Shown piece by piece: positions 1-12,173 of a stretch of 64,000 nucleotides of DNA. Origin of the DNA: Penaeus vannamei. Its lineage: Eukaryota > Arthropoda > Malacostraca > Decapoda > Penaeidae. Under the pieces are notes generated by a model. That model saw nothing but the letters and a program-made list of their open reading frames with translations. It had not been told where the DNA came from and searched no databases. The stretch covers positions 19,702,265 to 19,766,264 of the forward strand of contig NC_091578.1 of NCBI RefSeq assembly GCF_042767895.1, read 5' to 3'. The translations under genes were made by a program, and so were the position numbers. Position 1 is the first letter of the stretch; each line of letters opens with the position of its first letter.

Positions 1-621
1 ACGCTCCACAGGAAGTTATTTATTTCAGTTATCTTTAAAATCAAGCCATTAAAATGTCTGTTATCATTTCCTTTATATATATCCCATTCTTTAGTAAACT
101 GTAAGTAATAAATATGAATCATAAATGGTAAATGAAACAAAAGGCAAAACTCAAACTATTATTATTAAAAGCACAGAAACGTTAACACATAAAACATAAA
201 AATAAGCAAGACCTCCGAAACAATAAAAGCAAAAGAAATGTACGTAAAAATGGGGCAATCTAAAATAAAACTGATAAAACAATACCTGTTACAACTGCAG
301 ACTCACTGTAAGATCCATTGGTTAAAAGCGTAAAACAGAGAAAACACAAATAAAAAGAACAAAGCTTAAAAAAAAAAACGACGGTTATCTGAAGGATAAC
401 CCAGCCGTAGCTTAATGACTCGATGCCTGTGCGCAACTCCACTCAGGTGGTTGACCCCACCTTATTTATGGTAACAAGGTCGTGTGCCAGGAGATGTTCG
501 CGCATCAAGACTCATTTTACTGTTAAACGTCGTCTGCTTTAAAGAATAAATACCTAAAAATGCGAATTTACTAAAGATTGCCGTGTTAAATTAAAAATAA
601 AAGGAGGTTCTTTACAAAGAA
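1..621. other. Unassigned AT-rich sequence
   Basis: This stretch is AT-rich, with scattered A-runs and no satellite core. No open frame has recognisable domains; the only ORF (260-442, minus) is 60 codons and hydrophobic. It could be the edge of another degraded element or plain intergenic DNA. I see no RNA gene in it. Confidence 0.5.
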
Positions 622-1121
622 NNNNNNNNNNNNNNNNNNNNNNNNNNNNNNNNNNNNNNNNNNNNNNNNNNNNNNNNNNNNNNNNNNNNNNNNNNNNNNN
701 NNNNNNNNNNNNNNNNNNNNNNNNNNNNNNNNNNNNNNNNNNNNNNNNNNNNNNNNNNNNNNNNNNNNNNNNNNNNNNNNNNNNNNNNNNNNNNNNNNNN
801 NNNNNNNNNNNNNNNNNNNNNNNNNNNNNNNNNNNNNNNNNNNNNNNNNNNNNNNNNNNNNNNNNNNNNNNNNNNNNNNNNNNNNNNNNNNNNNNNNNNN
901 NNNNNNNNNNNNNNNNNNNNNNNNNNNNNNNNNNNNNNNNNNNNNNNNNNNNNNNNNNNNNNNNNNNNNNNNNNNNNNNNNNNNNNNNNNNNNNNNNNNN
1001 NNNNNNNNNNNNNNNNNNNNNNNNNNNNNNNNNNNNNNNNNNNNNNNNNNNNNNNNNNNNNNNNNNNNNNNNNNNNNNNNNNNNNNNNNNNNNNNNNNNN
1101 NNNNNNNNNNNNNNNNNNNNN
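622..1121. other. Assembly gap (500 N)
   Basis: Exactly 500 N, which is a common placeholder length, so the true size is unknown. Satellite sequence follows directly after it. Confidence 0.99.
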
Positions 1122-1902
1122 ATTATGATGTTTTTATGATCCTTTTTTTTGACAATAATGATGAAAAAATGATAATGATTTTTTATTATTTTATTGTCTT
1201 TATTTGTATGGAAATTATTGGAATATTCTATTATTCAGAAATTATAAAGATTATCCTTATAATTATGGCTTTATCATTTTATATTTTATTTCATTATTAT
1301 TGTCATTATCTTTAAATTACCCGGATAATAATGACTATAATGATAATAATCATAAAAATGATGACAGAATGATAATAATGATAAATAATTATATTCAGCC
1401 CAAAAGAAAAAAAAAATAAAAAATCCAAAGAAAAAAAAAACGGAAAAATTTTTCAGCCTTTTAGAGAAACAAAAAAAAAAAAAATTTTTTCCCCTTTTTT
1501 AAAAGGGGTAATTAGATTTTTTTAAAACATTAATTAAAGAATTATGATGATTTCCAGGTGTTTCCTTTTTTATTAAAAAAAGGGGGATGATAATTTATAA
1601 AGTCATAATTAAAATTTTTTTAATCTTGAAAATTTTTTTTCAAAAAAAAAGGAATAATTAATTTTTTTTTTATATAGATAGTTATAATGATAAAAATAGC
1701 AATAATAATTAGCATAATAATTATTATAACTGAAATAATGATAATAATGATAATCATGATAATGACTAAAATGATAATAATCATAAAAATTATGACAGTA
1801 CTGATAATAATGATGATAATTATCATTTAGTCCATTTATAATGAAATAAAGGACAGAAGAAATAAAATCCTAAACGTCGAAAAACGGCAAAATCTAGCGT
1901 AT
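1122..1902 (+). repeat. AT-rich satellite, degraded left remnant
   Basis: This is a decayed copy of the roughly 590-bp satellite seen at 17569-21189, 34001-41204 and 55533-64000. Triplet-like ATA/ATG/AAT text, a worn copy of the GAGAGAAACGTCGA core (near 1455-1470) and the segment ending CTAGCGTAT are recognisable. The repeat stops at 1902, exactly where the inferred end of Gypsy-C begins, and satellite resumes at 17569 at nearly the same place in the unit. Confidence 0.85.
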
Positions 1903-2765
1903 TGTAGAGGTTAAGAAACCAAACTGGATTTTATTGTTATTGAGCCAAGCACAAGTAATGTCAGGTCAGCAGTCGTGTGGCGAATGATGTTTCCACGAAT
2001 CGAATCGAAATCGAGAGAGAAGGGGGGGAAGGAAGGAGGGAGAGGGGAGGGATAAGGAGGGGATAGAAAGGATGATTTAGTGAGAGAGAAAGAGCCGGGG
2101 CTTGACCGAGCATGTCGGGTAATAGAATGGAGACATATGACTGGGAGTCGGAAAGGTCGGCAGGGGAGGCCCCGCGCCCTCTGTGCTCGCCACGGCCATG
2201 ACATGATTCCCCCGTTTGGCGTGGAACTGGCGGGCCAGTTCCGCGCCAGCAAGGGTGGCCATACCCGGGCTACGGGTTGCACTCGGCTAACGGGAGGGGA
2301 GTGGGGTAGGAAAGGCAGCCTGCCAGGCGCCATCTGCGGCTCCACCGTGCACGGAATTGTCGCCCATGGCAACGGTGGTGCCCTCGGCTAACTTCGAGAC
2401 TGCGAGGAGGGGAGGAGGATGAAAGCGGATGCGACCGCAACGAGTCTATCTCCCCCGCCTGCGTCGATCAGAGATTTCTCTCTGTCGGCTGCGGGACTTC
2501 CGGGGAGATGTGCTCGGGCGGTCACGTCACGGGTGGATTATCATCACTGGCCGTGGCACCTCCTCCCCGGCTCGCGCGTTGGCACTCCTTACGACAAAGG
2601 AGCCGCGGTCATGGCTCGGGTACGAGCGGCAGATGCCACATGTCGGGAATCCGGAACCAGTGAGATGAGGGTAAGGATTAGGGGTGCTTATGCGATGTGA
2701 GGGAAATGAGGTGGGAGATGAGGTCGTAGATGCCGTCACACAGGGAAAGGGGTTGAAGGGCAAGT
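1903..2765 (-). repeat. Probable distal part of the Gypsy-C 3' LTR
   Basis: On the minus strand this GC-rich, pyrimidine-tract-bearing segment ends with AATAAA (complement of 1930-1935) 27 nt before a terminal CTACA, followed directly by satellite. The terminus mirrors the TGTAG at 14208, where the LTR starts after a polypurine tract. The plus strand carries ORFs of about 100 codons (2080-2391, 2419-2700) with no recognisable domain; I treat them as chance. The inner boundary with the Jockey 3' end is approximate (within about 30 bp). It could instead be an unrelated repeat. Confidence 0.5.
1930..1935 (-). terminator. Polyadenylation signal AATAAA in Gypsy-C LTR end
   Basis: AATAAA on the minus strand, 27 nt before the inferred LTR end at 1903. 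This position would suit a retroelement poly(A) signal. It depends on the LTR assignment. Confidence 0.4.
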
Positions 2766-2804
2766 TAATTAAAAGGGCGGATAGGGCTTACCGGCGGGTA
2801 GTTG

Positions 2805-2810
2805 TTTATT
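2805..2810 (-). terminator. Polyadenylation signal AATAAA of the Jockey element
   Basis: AATAAA on the minus strand, in the AT-rich 3' UTR about 475 nt after the ORF2 stop. The 3' end of the element is taken to lie 20-45 nt beyond it. No clear A-tail follows. Confidence 0.45.
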
Positions 2811-3280
2811 GGGGAGGTTAAAAGTTCCGTTGGAGAACGAGAACAATTTAAACTTAAAAGAACTTAAAAACACAAAAACAAAAATTAAAAACTTAACTTA
2901 AAAAGAACCTAAAACACAAACAAGTTAAAACTGTAAAAGAAACAACAACATGCATTAAAAACAATAATTAAACGAGTAAAATAAAATGAAAGTGAACGTT
3001 AAAATGAACATTAAAAACATTAAAAAACAAACAAACACAGAACAGGAGAAATGAGCCGAGCCAAGGACATCCCGGGGCCCGTCACATCGTGATGTGGCGG
3101 GCCTCGGGGTGTTCCCTCACGCACAGCGTGGCTGGCCATTTCTCGGGGGAGTTAAAACCATGCTACGTGGTTAAATTACTAACAACAATAAAACATAAAA
3201 CAATAAAACATGAGAGGGGAGAGCGAGAAAGATAGAAGTAAGTGAGAGAGTGCACAAAGGAAAAGAAGGCGCTGCCAAGC

Positions 3281-4002
3281 TCAGAAAGCTGGCTCAATCT
3301 CCTCACACCAGTCCAGAGAAAAGAGATCACGGCCTATCCCGCTCCTCCGTCCCTGGATGAAGGCGCTGGAGCGCTCTATCCAGTCGAGGCACCATGTACG
3401 GAGTTTGTCGAGCTGTTTACAAATCATCCATCCCCACACGAGGTTCAGCGGGAGCACCGCTGCCCTCTCGTGTAATCGTGCTGTTGACACAAAGTCGTCC
3501 CACGCCACGCTGTAGACCCAGCGAAGTGCTTTGTTCAGGACGATCTGTAGCTTGCGTATGTTCGTTTGTGCGGCGAGTATAAGTGTGAGTGGTGCGTACG
3601 TGAGGAGTGGTGTGATGAGTGCTTTGAGCAGGTGCAGCTTCGTGCGCGAGGCAGCGCATCTGAATCGATAAAGCAATTGTAAGGTCTTTCTAGCCAATGC
3701 GGCTTTTGAAGAGGTATGATAATGAAATCTAAGCATGGTGTCAAAAGTGACACCGAGGACGGTGCAAGAGTGTGTTATTTGAAATGGTGCTTGTAGTCTG
3801 TCGAAAGAGTTTAGGTATATTGGATCGTAAGGAGGATTGTGTCTTGGGTTTATAAAGAGGACTTTTGTTTTTGTCGAGTTAGTTTTGATAAGCCATTTGT
3901 GCTCCCATCGAGAGACGGTGTCAAGCTCGTCGTTGATTCGTCGGACGACACCAGCGAGCGAATCGTGTCTAGCTAAGTGCGTGCAGTCGTCAGCGTAAAG
4001 TA
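3281..4002 (-). pseudogene. Jockey ORF2, C-terminal half (RT from YADD onward)
   Basis: The minus-strand frame reads the reverse-transcriptase active-site motif YADDCT and then the usual thumb and C-terminal part of Jockey-clade ORF2, including a VLGVTFD-like block, LLTYAPL and IRKLQIVLNKALR. It ends at a stop near 3281. The open frame itself extends to 4066, but the 22 residues before YADD come from the 5' end of the inserted I-type element. This piece is continuous with the segment that ends at 10019. Confidence 0.85.
3992..4002. repeat. Left target-site duplication of the I-type element
   Basis: AGCGTAAAGTA, identical to 10019-10029. On the minus strand it encodes the LYA of the Jockey YADD motif. 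Eleven matching bases at the two edges of a non-LTR element fit target-primed reverse transcription. Confidence 0.9.
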
Positions 4003-4630
4003 CACAGGCCCTTTCTCCTGTGGTGTGCAGAGAGAGATCACCCAATTGGCGAGGCATTATTGTCACTCACTTGGCGTGATCCTCCAGAGCTAAAGCCTCC
4101 AGACTTGAGCTTGATTTCGATATTCTTTGACAACAAACTACACAGAGAGCTCCGCCAATTTCTCGTGGTTCGCCGCGACAATTGGCCAGGCCTTCTCTTG
4201 TAGTAAGTGCTCCACTACCGCTCCCTTGGAGAGCGAGGTTACAAACCAGGTCTGGACCCTCTGGTCCTGGACACAGTTTGTGGCCACGCACCAAGGGCGA
4301 CTTTTCGGTGTCTAACTCTTGCCCTCTCTTTCTGACTTCCTGGTGCAGCCGGGGCCTGCGGGAAACGTTGATTTCCAACATTCGCCTGGGCTGCGGTGAC
4401 GTGATCACACATCCCTTGTAGCAGGATTGGGGTGCAGAGCGTTTACCACACCAAAACTCCGAGTTCAGCCCACCCAGGGGGATCTCCTGTCCTGTGGTGC
4501 TGAAGGGTCGAGTGTAGGGATCAGAGCTTTTTGTGAGGCCCTTCTTCAGACCTCACCCAGAGAGGAGGTATAAAGATAACCCCCGAAAGGGGACCAATCT
4601 ATTTCCAACTCTCTAAATGACCACCACAAA

Positions 4631-6364
4631 ATGAATCAGACCATGGCAGTCACCCTGGAGCCTTTCAAGGCTGCAGGGGGGCGAAAGAAAACCCAAAAGC
4701 AGGCCGAACGTGTCCGGCCTGCTGAACCGAGCAAGGACAAGACAGAAACACCAACCACAAAGTCTGTCCATGCACACCAGACTGAGGGAAGCCTGAACTC
4801 CCCTCAGAACTCCCTCAGTCAAGAAGGGGCTCCAGCTGTACCAGCCAAAACAGCTGCCCCCACTTCCAAAGGCCTTAAACCCCTGCAAAGGGGAGGCGTG
4901 AAGCGACGAAGGGTGGAAACTGACTCTGAAGAAGAGGCAGAACACACCCCAAGTCGACTAACGCGGTTTAAGGTACCAAAAAAAAAAAAAATAAAAAACT
5001 GAAGACTTCGACAATGCATACCAGCTAGTAAGGGCATTGGAGAAGGAAAGAAATGTGAGATTATCAATCTGAATCTCCAGAGATGAGGGCATGATCATTG
5101 CCCCCAAAGACAAAGCCACCATGAACTTCCTGCAGGAAATCAAGGTGCTAAAAGATGGGAGGAAGGTGTGTATCTCACCACTGACCTCCCAAGAGAAAAA
5201 GTCCAAGATGGTGCTACTTGGCTTTCCACTGGGGGTTTGACGTGGAGGTGATCACGTCTCTCCCACAAGTGGCGGAGGCTTCCCGCATGACCAAAGGGAA
5301 GTCTCCAACCAGGCAAGTCCTGGTTATCCTCAAGGGAGCCCCAATCACCACCCTTGATCTGGGTAACTGGGGCCCCATACAAGCTCAGGACATATGTGCC
5401 AGAGCCCTTGAGGTGTTTCACGTACCAAAAATTTGGGCATCACCAGGCCAACTGCAAGGCCAAAGCCAAATGTGGTGTATTAGCGAGGCACACGAAACGG
5501 AAGTGTGTATTAAGGCACACAAAGATGGCCAGAAGGACACAACAGCCAAGTGTCCAAACTGTGCCAAAAAACATCATGCCTGGAGCCTGGCTTGCTCTGT
5601 CAGGAAACAGGCAGTGATTAAAAAGCAGGAGCTAGCCAAAGAGCGTCCTGGGCTTTGTCCCCGCGCCTCCCGGCACCTATGTCTGGGGCCAAAACAAAAA
5701 ACAAAATAAAAAAGAAGACTCCCCGACCTCCTAAGAGGGAAAGGGGTCGCCCCCACAGAGAAAATTGGATACCTCTAACAGAGAGGAATTCCCCAAGCTT
5801 GCTAGTGGCAAAACAACAAAAAAGAACCAAAGGGAAAAAGGTTAAAAGTCCACAGCAATGGTCCCCCCAGTAGATGATAATCTTTTATTTGACGAGAAAA
5901 ATATGACTCTCCTGTTGAGTGCTGTAGTTTCTGCAGTAGCAACAGCCTTAGGGAGGACCAGTGAGGAGGCGGAGAAAGCAGTGCAGGTCGCCATGACGGC
6001 TATGACCCAAACTGTGGCGGCTCTGAAGGGAAGGAAGCTAGAGGCCCCCAAACCGATAACGAGCAGCGCCCCCCTCCCTAAATCCTCGGATGGCAGGCTA
6101 GCTTCAAAAGAAACATCACATAAAACCCCAGCTAGTCTGTCAGGACAGGCTGAAACTGTGCAGCAGGCCGAGTCTGTACAGCCAAAGTCTCGTCCTCCGA
6201 CCTGAGGTGACACTTCCAACCTAGGCCCTACACCCCTCGGTAAGGCCTTAACCGGAGTGTCTGACTTAGAGGAAGTTGTACAATCCTCAATCAACGAGGA
6301 TCTGTATTTATTTGATGCCACCAGCACTGGGGCATCGGAAGATGAAGCAAGTGACACTGAGTAA
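4631..6364 (+). pseudogene. I-type ORF1 (gag-like nucleic-acid-binding protein)
   Basis: It starts at ATG 4631 with a basic, low-complexity N-terminal region rich in Lys, Pro and Ser. The frame is lost at a 14-base A run (4978-4991), and further breaks occur to about 5706. A middle region (5218-5450) precedes three clustered CCHC-type knuckles at about 5415-5590, recognisable by CFTYQKFGHHQANC (second Cys changed to Tyr) and CPNCAKKHHAWSLAC. A C-terminal Ala/Ser/acidic segment (5858-6364) ends in an EDEASDTE-like tail and a TAA just before the ORF2 ATG. The protein would coat the element RNA in a ribonucleoprotein particle. Confidence 0.8.
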
Positions 6365-6369
6365 CCATC

Positions 6370-9300
6370 ATGGCACACAATCTAAGCATACTGCAGTGGA
6401 ATATCTGTAGCTATAAAAGCCATCTTCAGTCCATTGTGCGAGCAAGGAGCATTGACGTCGTCATGCTCCAGGAGACACTAACAATGGGACCCCGTGTGTT
6501 TCTCAGGATATCATGCCTTCACCACTCCAAACCTGGATGGTGCTAGAGGCCTGATGACCCTGGTAAAAGAAGCTATCCTTTGCTCCTTAATAGCCAATCC
6601 GCCGCACTGTGGAGATGGTGTTGAATCTCTTACTGTTGAGATTCAGCTACCGGGGGGGCTCTATAAAAATATACAATATTTATAGCAAACCACTATGTGT
6701 GAGAGCTTAGATCTAAACCAGGTCTGTGCTACTGCAGCACAAGACCGAGTGATCATAGGGGGAGACTTCAATGCACACATGGCCATGCTGAATCCCCGCA
6801 AAAGGCCGAACGCGGCAGGCATTCACATAGCAAACTGCTTGAGACATTCCCTGAGATTGCTCTTCTCAACACCAAAGAACCAACGCATGTGAAGGGAGGG
6901 GTCCTAGCCCCTCACCGTTGCCACTGCAACAATGGTGGAGAGAATTCGGTGGTATGTCGACGATACGGTTACTAGTGATCACTACGGCATAGTCACCACA
7001 CTAATGGATGCAGGTCCAGCCCAAAGACCACATCACATTCCTAAATGGAAAACTGACAAGGCCAACTGGTTTGCCTTCCAAGAAGGCTTGGCTCGATGTC
7101 TGAAAGACAACGTACCCAATAACAATAATGAAAATGTGGATGTGCTAGAGGCAAGGCTAATCCAGGCCATAAACCAGGCAGCCTCACAAACCATCCCCAA
7201 AACTCGCCCATGGTCCAGAACTCACAAAGACGCCTGGTACTATAATGACGAGATCAAAGAGGTCAACCACAGGGTTAATATGTGTAGAAAAAACTTCCAA
7301 CGGCAAAGATCTCCCGACAATCTGGCCCTGTTGAGGGAAGCTGTTGTGGATGCCAAGGAAACTGCCAACAGAGTAAGGCAGGAAAAATGGCTGGAATGGT
7401 GCCAGTCTTTTGGGTACCAGACCAGCCTTACAGAGTTATGGAAACGGGTCAGGCAAACGACAAGCCGCCAAGCCCCGAAATGCACTCATCATGATCCACA
7501 ATCAGAGGCTAACAGATTGGTGCTTGAGTGTTCTGCCAGAACCAGCACCAACAATCTGCCTCCAATGATGAGAGAAAAACAACAAAACTTAAATCCAGAA
7601 AGACTTGCTCTCATAAGAGACAAGGCACTCGAAGCTGATGAAACGGATGCCTTGTTTTCTCTTAGGGAACTAAGAAAATCATACAAATCCAGTTCTGGGT
7701 CAGCACCGGGATCTGATGGGATCTCTCACCCCATCATTTCGCATCTAGGCCTTGCAGGAGAACTTGCATTCTTGCAGGTTATCAACAAATCCTGGCAAAC
7801 AGCCACGGTGCCCCAGAGCTGGAAACAAGCCATAATAGTTCCCATCCCAAAACCAAAGGAGCCTGGCAAATACCGTCCCATTTCTCTTCTCAGCTGCCTG
7901 GGTAAAACAGCTGAGAAGATGGTACTCAATAGGCTCCGATGGAAGATGGGACCCCCTCATGAACACCTGCACGGGTTCACAAGGGGTAAGAGCACTGCTC
8001 AAAGCATTTCCACACTCTTAAACACAATCTGCACCTCGCCCGCCGTGGTTGTCTTCCTAGAAAAGGCTTTTGAGTTGGCAAGCCCGCTTGCCATTCATGA
8101 GACCCCAATCCACAAAGGAGTCAAAGGCAGACTCTTGGCCTGGATAGCTATTTCAAAAATAGGTCAGCAAATGTCATATTTCAAGGCCACCTCTCACAGC
8201 ACATGCCACTTGAAAATGGAACTCCTCAGGGAGGGATTCTTAATCCAGCCCTGTTTAAAACCCTCATGTCAAACATACTCGACATTCACCCGCCAAAGGG
8301 ATGCAAGATCATCTCTTATGCTGATGACTTGGCAATCATAGCCTCTGGCAATCACTGCCTAACTAGAGCTCAGCGTTATCTGAACCTCGTGTCTGAAGAG
8401 TGTTGTAGGACGGGTCTAAAAATATCAGCAGCAAAATCCAAAGCAATGGCACTGAGAACCAATGTCAGAAAAAAAAAAAATCACCATACAGGGTACGGAT
8501 CTGGAATGGGTGAAGGACTACCTATACCTTGGTGTATGGATAGGACACACACTCACTTTCAAAAAGGAGATCCAATACCTGCTTGACAGAACCAAGGAAA
8601 GACTGTCAGTCATGAAAGTCATGGCAGGGAGACACATAGAAGCAGGACACAAAGTACTAAGATCATTCTATGTACATGCTGTCCGTCCTATTATTGACTA
8701 TGCATCTGTCGCCCTCATTGCTTCCAGCACAACATTAAAAGAAAAACTGGAAACAATACAAAACGAAGCAGCCAGGATAATTCTAGGAGCACCTAAGTGG
8801 ACAAAGGTCATCAACCTCCTCATGGAAGCTGATTTACCGTCCATGGACACTAGAATAGATCTAATGGCAGCACAGTTCCTTTCCAAGGTCCTGCAGGCAC
8901 CCACAAACTCCTATCTAAGACAAAGAGTTCTCAGACGCCTACAACAAGATTATCAGTTGTTTGCAGACAATTCCTGGCAAACGAAATGATCGAATTCTCA
9001 ATTCTAAATCTCACAATGAAAAAAAAATCAATATTCCATGCCTAGCCTAAAGGCACAAGCACAAAGGGTCATTGATCAAATAACTCCGCCGGGTAGTAAA
9101 AGCTTACTACACGGACGGACCCCTGGATCCAATAAACCATACTGCAGGCGCCGGCTTTGCAACAAAGGATACCACAGCATCCATTAGGGTCACTGACAAT
9201 GCCTCAACGCTTCAGGCTGAAACGGTTGCGATCATGGAAGCATTGACACACGCGTCCCTGAGGGGGGGGCACGTTGTCATTCATACAGATTCAAGAGCAA

Positions 9301-9938
9301 CTATTGACAGCTTACAGCATAGCATGCCCCCAGATAACATCTACCTCTTGACAACAGTACTATACATACCCCAAAGAACCCTTTAGTCAAGGTAGAAGAA
9401 TCATCATAAACTGGGTCCCAAGCCACATAGGCATACAAGGGAACGAGCTTGCTGATAAACTAGCCGAAAAGGGCGGGGGGTATGCCCCCATCCTCCATGA
9501 TCGTTAAACCCAGCCGAAGGGGACTGAGCCAAGGTACCAAAGCTGCAGCGTGTGCTGTCCCCCGGGGAGCACATAGAGCAAACATCACAAAATCGCCCGC
9601 TGCCTAGTGGTATTCAGATGCTCCAGGCCCTTCATCCAAACACAAAAAGTCCCGAAGTCATACTATTCAGCCTAAGACTAGGTTATCAATGCGCTTGGCA
9701 AATTATTGACAGTGAGTCTGGGAGGTTATGTAAACACTGCGGCGAGCCTAACGCCACCCTGTTACATTACTTGCAGAATTGTGTACACACACAATTTCTG
9801 AGGCAGGGACCACCCACCACAGCCGCCGCGCTGGAAAAAAGGGGGTGTGCAACATGCTTTCACCATAGCAACTGGATCGCTTGCTTGCAATCCAGCCACC
9901 GCGGTAAGCATGCAGTTCAAAGAAAACATCTGAGTTAA
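6370..9938 (+). pseudogene. I-type ORF2 (endonuclease-RT-RNase H)
   Basis: It starts at ATG 6370, five bases after the ORF1 stop. The endonuclease part shows LQWNICSYK, MLQETLT, IIGGDFNAH (near 6760) and TSDHYGIV (near 6973). The RT part shows KYRPISLLSCLGKTAEKM (near 7870) and the catalytic YADD at 8317-8328. RNase H (about 9100-9470) keeps TDG, QAET, HTDSRA and NELADKLA. A C-terminal Cys/His motif lies near 9735-9785, and the frame ends at 9938. Breaks include a G7 run near 6652, an upstream stop at 6892, an A12 run at 8469-8480 and stops after 8989. The order EN-RT-RNH plus zinc motif is that of I-clade elements. Confidence 0.85.
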
Positions 9939-10018
9939 CTAGAAATAGCTAACACAGGCCGGGCCACCCCAGAAAAAAGGCCCGGGCGAAGCATGGCTTC
10001 GCAAATCTAACTGAACTG

Positions 10019-10029
10019 AGCGTAAAGTA
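10019..10029. repeat. Right target-site duplication of the I-type element
   Basis: AGCGTAAAGTA, identical to 3992-4002. It belongs to the Jockey RT coding sequence and directly follows the end of the I-type element. Confidence 0.9.
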
Positions 10030-12085
10030 ACATTAGTGAATCAGGGAAGGTGGGGTCGGGGAGCTCATTAGTGTATAATATGTATAGTGTTGGGCTGATT
10101 ATGCTGCCTTGAGGTACACCTGCATGCATATTGATTGTAGAGGAAACTTTGCCTTTAAATTTTAAACTTTAATTTACGGTAATCCAAGAAGCTGCAAAGC
10201 AGCTTCTTGGTGCACGAAGGAAAATTGAATTTAGTGCAGATTTTGTACTTCAAGCCAGCATGCCAGACCGTGTCGAAGGCTGGCTCCACGTCTTTGGTCA
10301 CGAGGACCGTCTTAAGTCGTCTGTCTTTGTTGTTAAGACAGTAGTTAGTCAGTAGGTTCAGTGCGTCAGTAGTCGAGCGGTGAGAGCGAAAGCCAAATTG
10401 TTTGGAAGAAAGTAGGTCATGGTCGTCGAGATACCGCCTTAGTCGGGAATTAATGACTCTTTCAAAAATTTTGCCTAGTGTCTCTAGTAAACTAATTGGG
10501 CGGTAATTCTTGGGGTCAGTGAGGTCTTTGTTTAGCTTAGGTATGAGGGCCACGATAGCAGTCTTAAAGGGAGCTGGAAAGTAGCCAGAAGCAAGTGAGG
10601 TATTGTACAGGTGCGTCATAGCTCATAAAACGTTGTCAGGAAGATGAAGGAGTGCGTCACGCCCGATCCGAGAGGAACCCGGAGCCTTACGAGGAAACCT
10701 CTTTATTATTTGTTTAATCTCCTCCAGCAAGATGGGAGCACGGAGTTCGCATGTGTCGTCCAGCCTATCCATGTGGATAATTGGCTCTGGCTTTGTTTCT
10801 ATCCTGTGTTCTTGGCTCCAGGTGTTGATGGATTGAAAATGTTCATTAAAAAGGGGGTGTGGTTCATGAGGATAGAATGCAGTTTGCCAGTGATCACGAA
10901 AAATTTTTATAACATCCACGGGATCTGAAACTTGAGTGGGTTTTCCTTGAGGAGGTGACTGAAGGGAGGGAAGTTACTGCCTTTTAACTGTTTAATCTTT
11001 TGCCAAAATTCCCGTGGATTGCGAACTCGCATCGATTCTGTTTGTTTAATCAAATTTTGCCAATGAATTTTGCGGTCATTATCAAAACTATCTATGACAT
11101 GGTTTCTGAGGATAGTGAGGTCCCACCGAACTCGGTGTAAATTCTGAATATTTTGGAGGGAAAAAGATTCCTGTAGCAGGTCAGGAGACGCTTGGGTTTT
11201 CTCGCTTGGATGGAATGATTTACGTATTTTTTAACGCTCTCGTGGGATGGACCGGAACATTGCTGCTGAAATCCAAGCAAAGAGATGATGCCAGTGCCTA
11301 TCTATTTCGAGAACATTTTCTCTGTCAAGTTTAAAGTCGAAATTTTGATCTGAAAGATAAGATTTAAAATCGTTCCAGTCTGCTTTCTTATACCGGAAGG
11401 ATGGCGTTTGTTTGTTATGTATAGGTGAGGTGGAAAGTTTTATGATCACGGGTATGTGGTCAAAACCGATGTTCGGACCTGGTTGTAGGTGTGTGTGTGG
11501 TGGGGGAGGGCGGCCCTGTTCCCGAACACGAGATCAGGTCTGCCTTTTCCCCTAGCCGTGATTGTGGTGTGGAAGTCGGGGTCCTATGTAATGTAGTCTT
11601 TTTGTGTTGAAAATAGACAAGAGCTGTCTACCGTGTGCATTCGTGGTTGTGTGGTGTAGTGATATGTGTGATGCGTTGACATCCCCGGCGAAGAAGACTG
11701 GAAGATTATTATAGCTGAATAATTTATTGAAATCTGAAAGTGGCAAGTTTGAATTTGGTCTGATATGGGCCCGTGGCAATCATCATAGGGCCCTGCTGGG
11801 TGAATAGCTTTACAGCCAAGAAGTCTGGATGGATGAAGGGGGGGTGAAATGAATTCGAAAAAAAGGGGTGGATTTGACGAGGATGCAGGCCCCTACGAAC
11901 CAGCCGTTTCGTGACTGTCTTGACGTGGAGCCGAAGTGTTTGATAGCATAGGAGTTAGTGATAGAGGTGGAATTTAAAAGAACCACGTCAGGACATTCCC
12001 GATCGGGGGAAATCGTAAAAAATGTTACGTATATTGAAAAATGATCTTACATTCGCTTGCACGATTGTCAGCACGCCACTCAGGG
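10019..12085 (-). pseudogene. Jockey ORF2, N-terminal half (endonuclease and RT fingers/palm)
   Basis: Read on the minus strand, the endonuclease starts near 12080 with LTIVQANVRSF, and AGDVNASH (the GDFNAH-like metal-binding block) lies near 11670. The linker (11449-10623) leads to RT motifs: IVALIPKLNKD and KNYRPISLLETLGKIFERV near 10500-10560, FGFRSHRSTTDALN near 10385, EPAFDTVWH (the usual KAFD is changed) near 10270, and GVPQGS near 10120. It runs into LLYA, where the I-type element cuts the YADD motif. At least five frameshifts or stops break it. The endonuclease would nick target DNA and the RT would copy the element RNA. Confidence 0.8.
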
Positions 12086-12173
12086 TGAGTCCGGGTGTTG
12101 TAGTCTCACCTTGTGTGGCGTTTGTTGCTCTCGGTAACGACGGGAGCGAGCCCCCGTCGGGGGCTCGTCAAGG

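Larger units (their letters stand above)
4003..10018 (+). mobile_element. Full-length I-type non-LTR retrotransposon
   Basis: About 6.0 kb: a 5' UTR (4003-4630), ORF1 with several CCHC zinc knuckles, ORF2 with endonuclease, RT, RNase H and a C-terminal Cys/His motif, and a short 3' UTR. An RNase H domain after RT together with zinc-knuckle ORF1 is the layout of the I superfamily (I, Nimb, Ingi and relatives). It separates this element from the Jockey it entered. It looks full length because the 11-bp target duplications abut both ends, but frameshifts in both ORFs show it is dead. Clade placement within the I group is not resolved. Confidence 0.85.

Noticed and set aside
2080..2763. Overlapping ORFs on both strands in the GC-rich segment
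   Set aside because: No domain or codon pattern; overlapping opposite frames are expected in GC-rich DNA, and the segment is better explained as LTR.
3281..10155. Two different Jockey copies meeting around 4-10 kb
   Set aside because: The different residues before YADD in the 3281-4066 frame come from the I-type 5' end. The 11-bp duplication shows one Jockey copy split by insertion.
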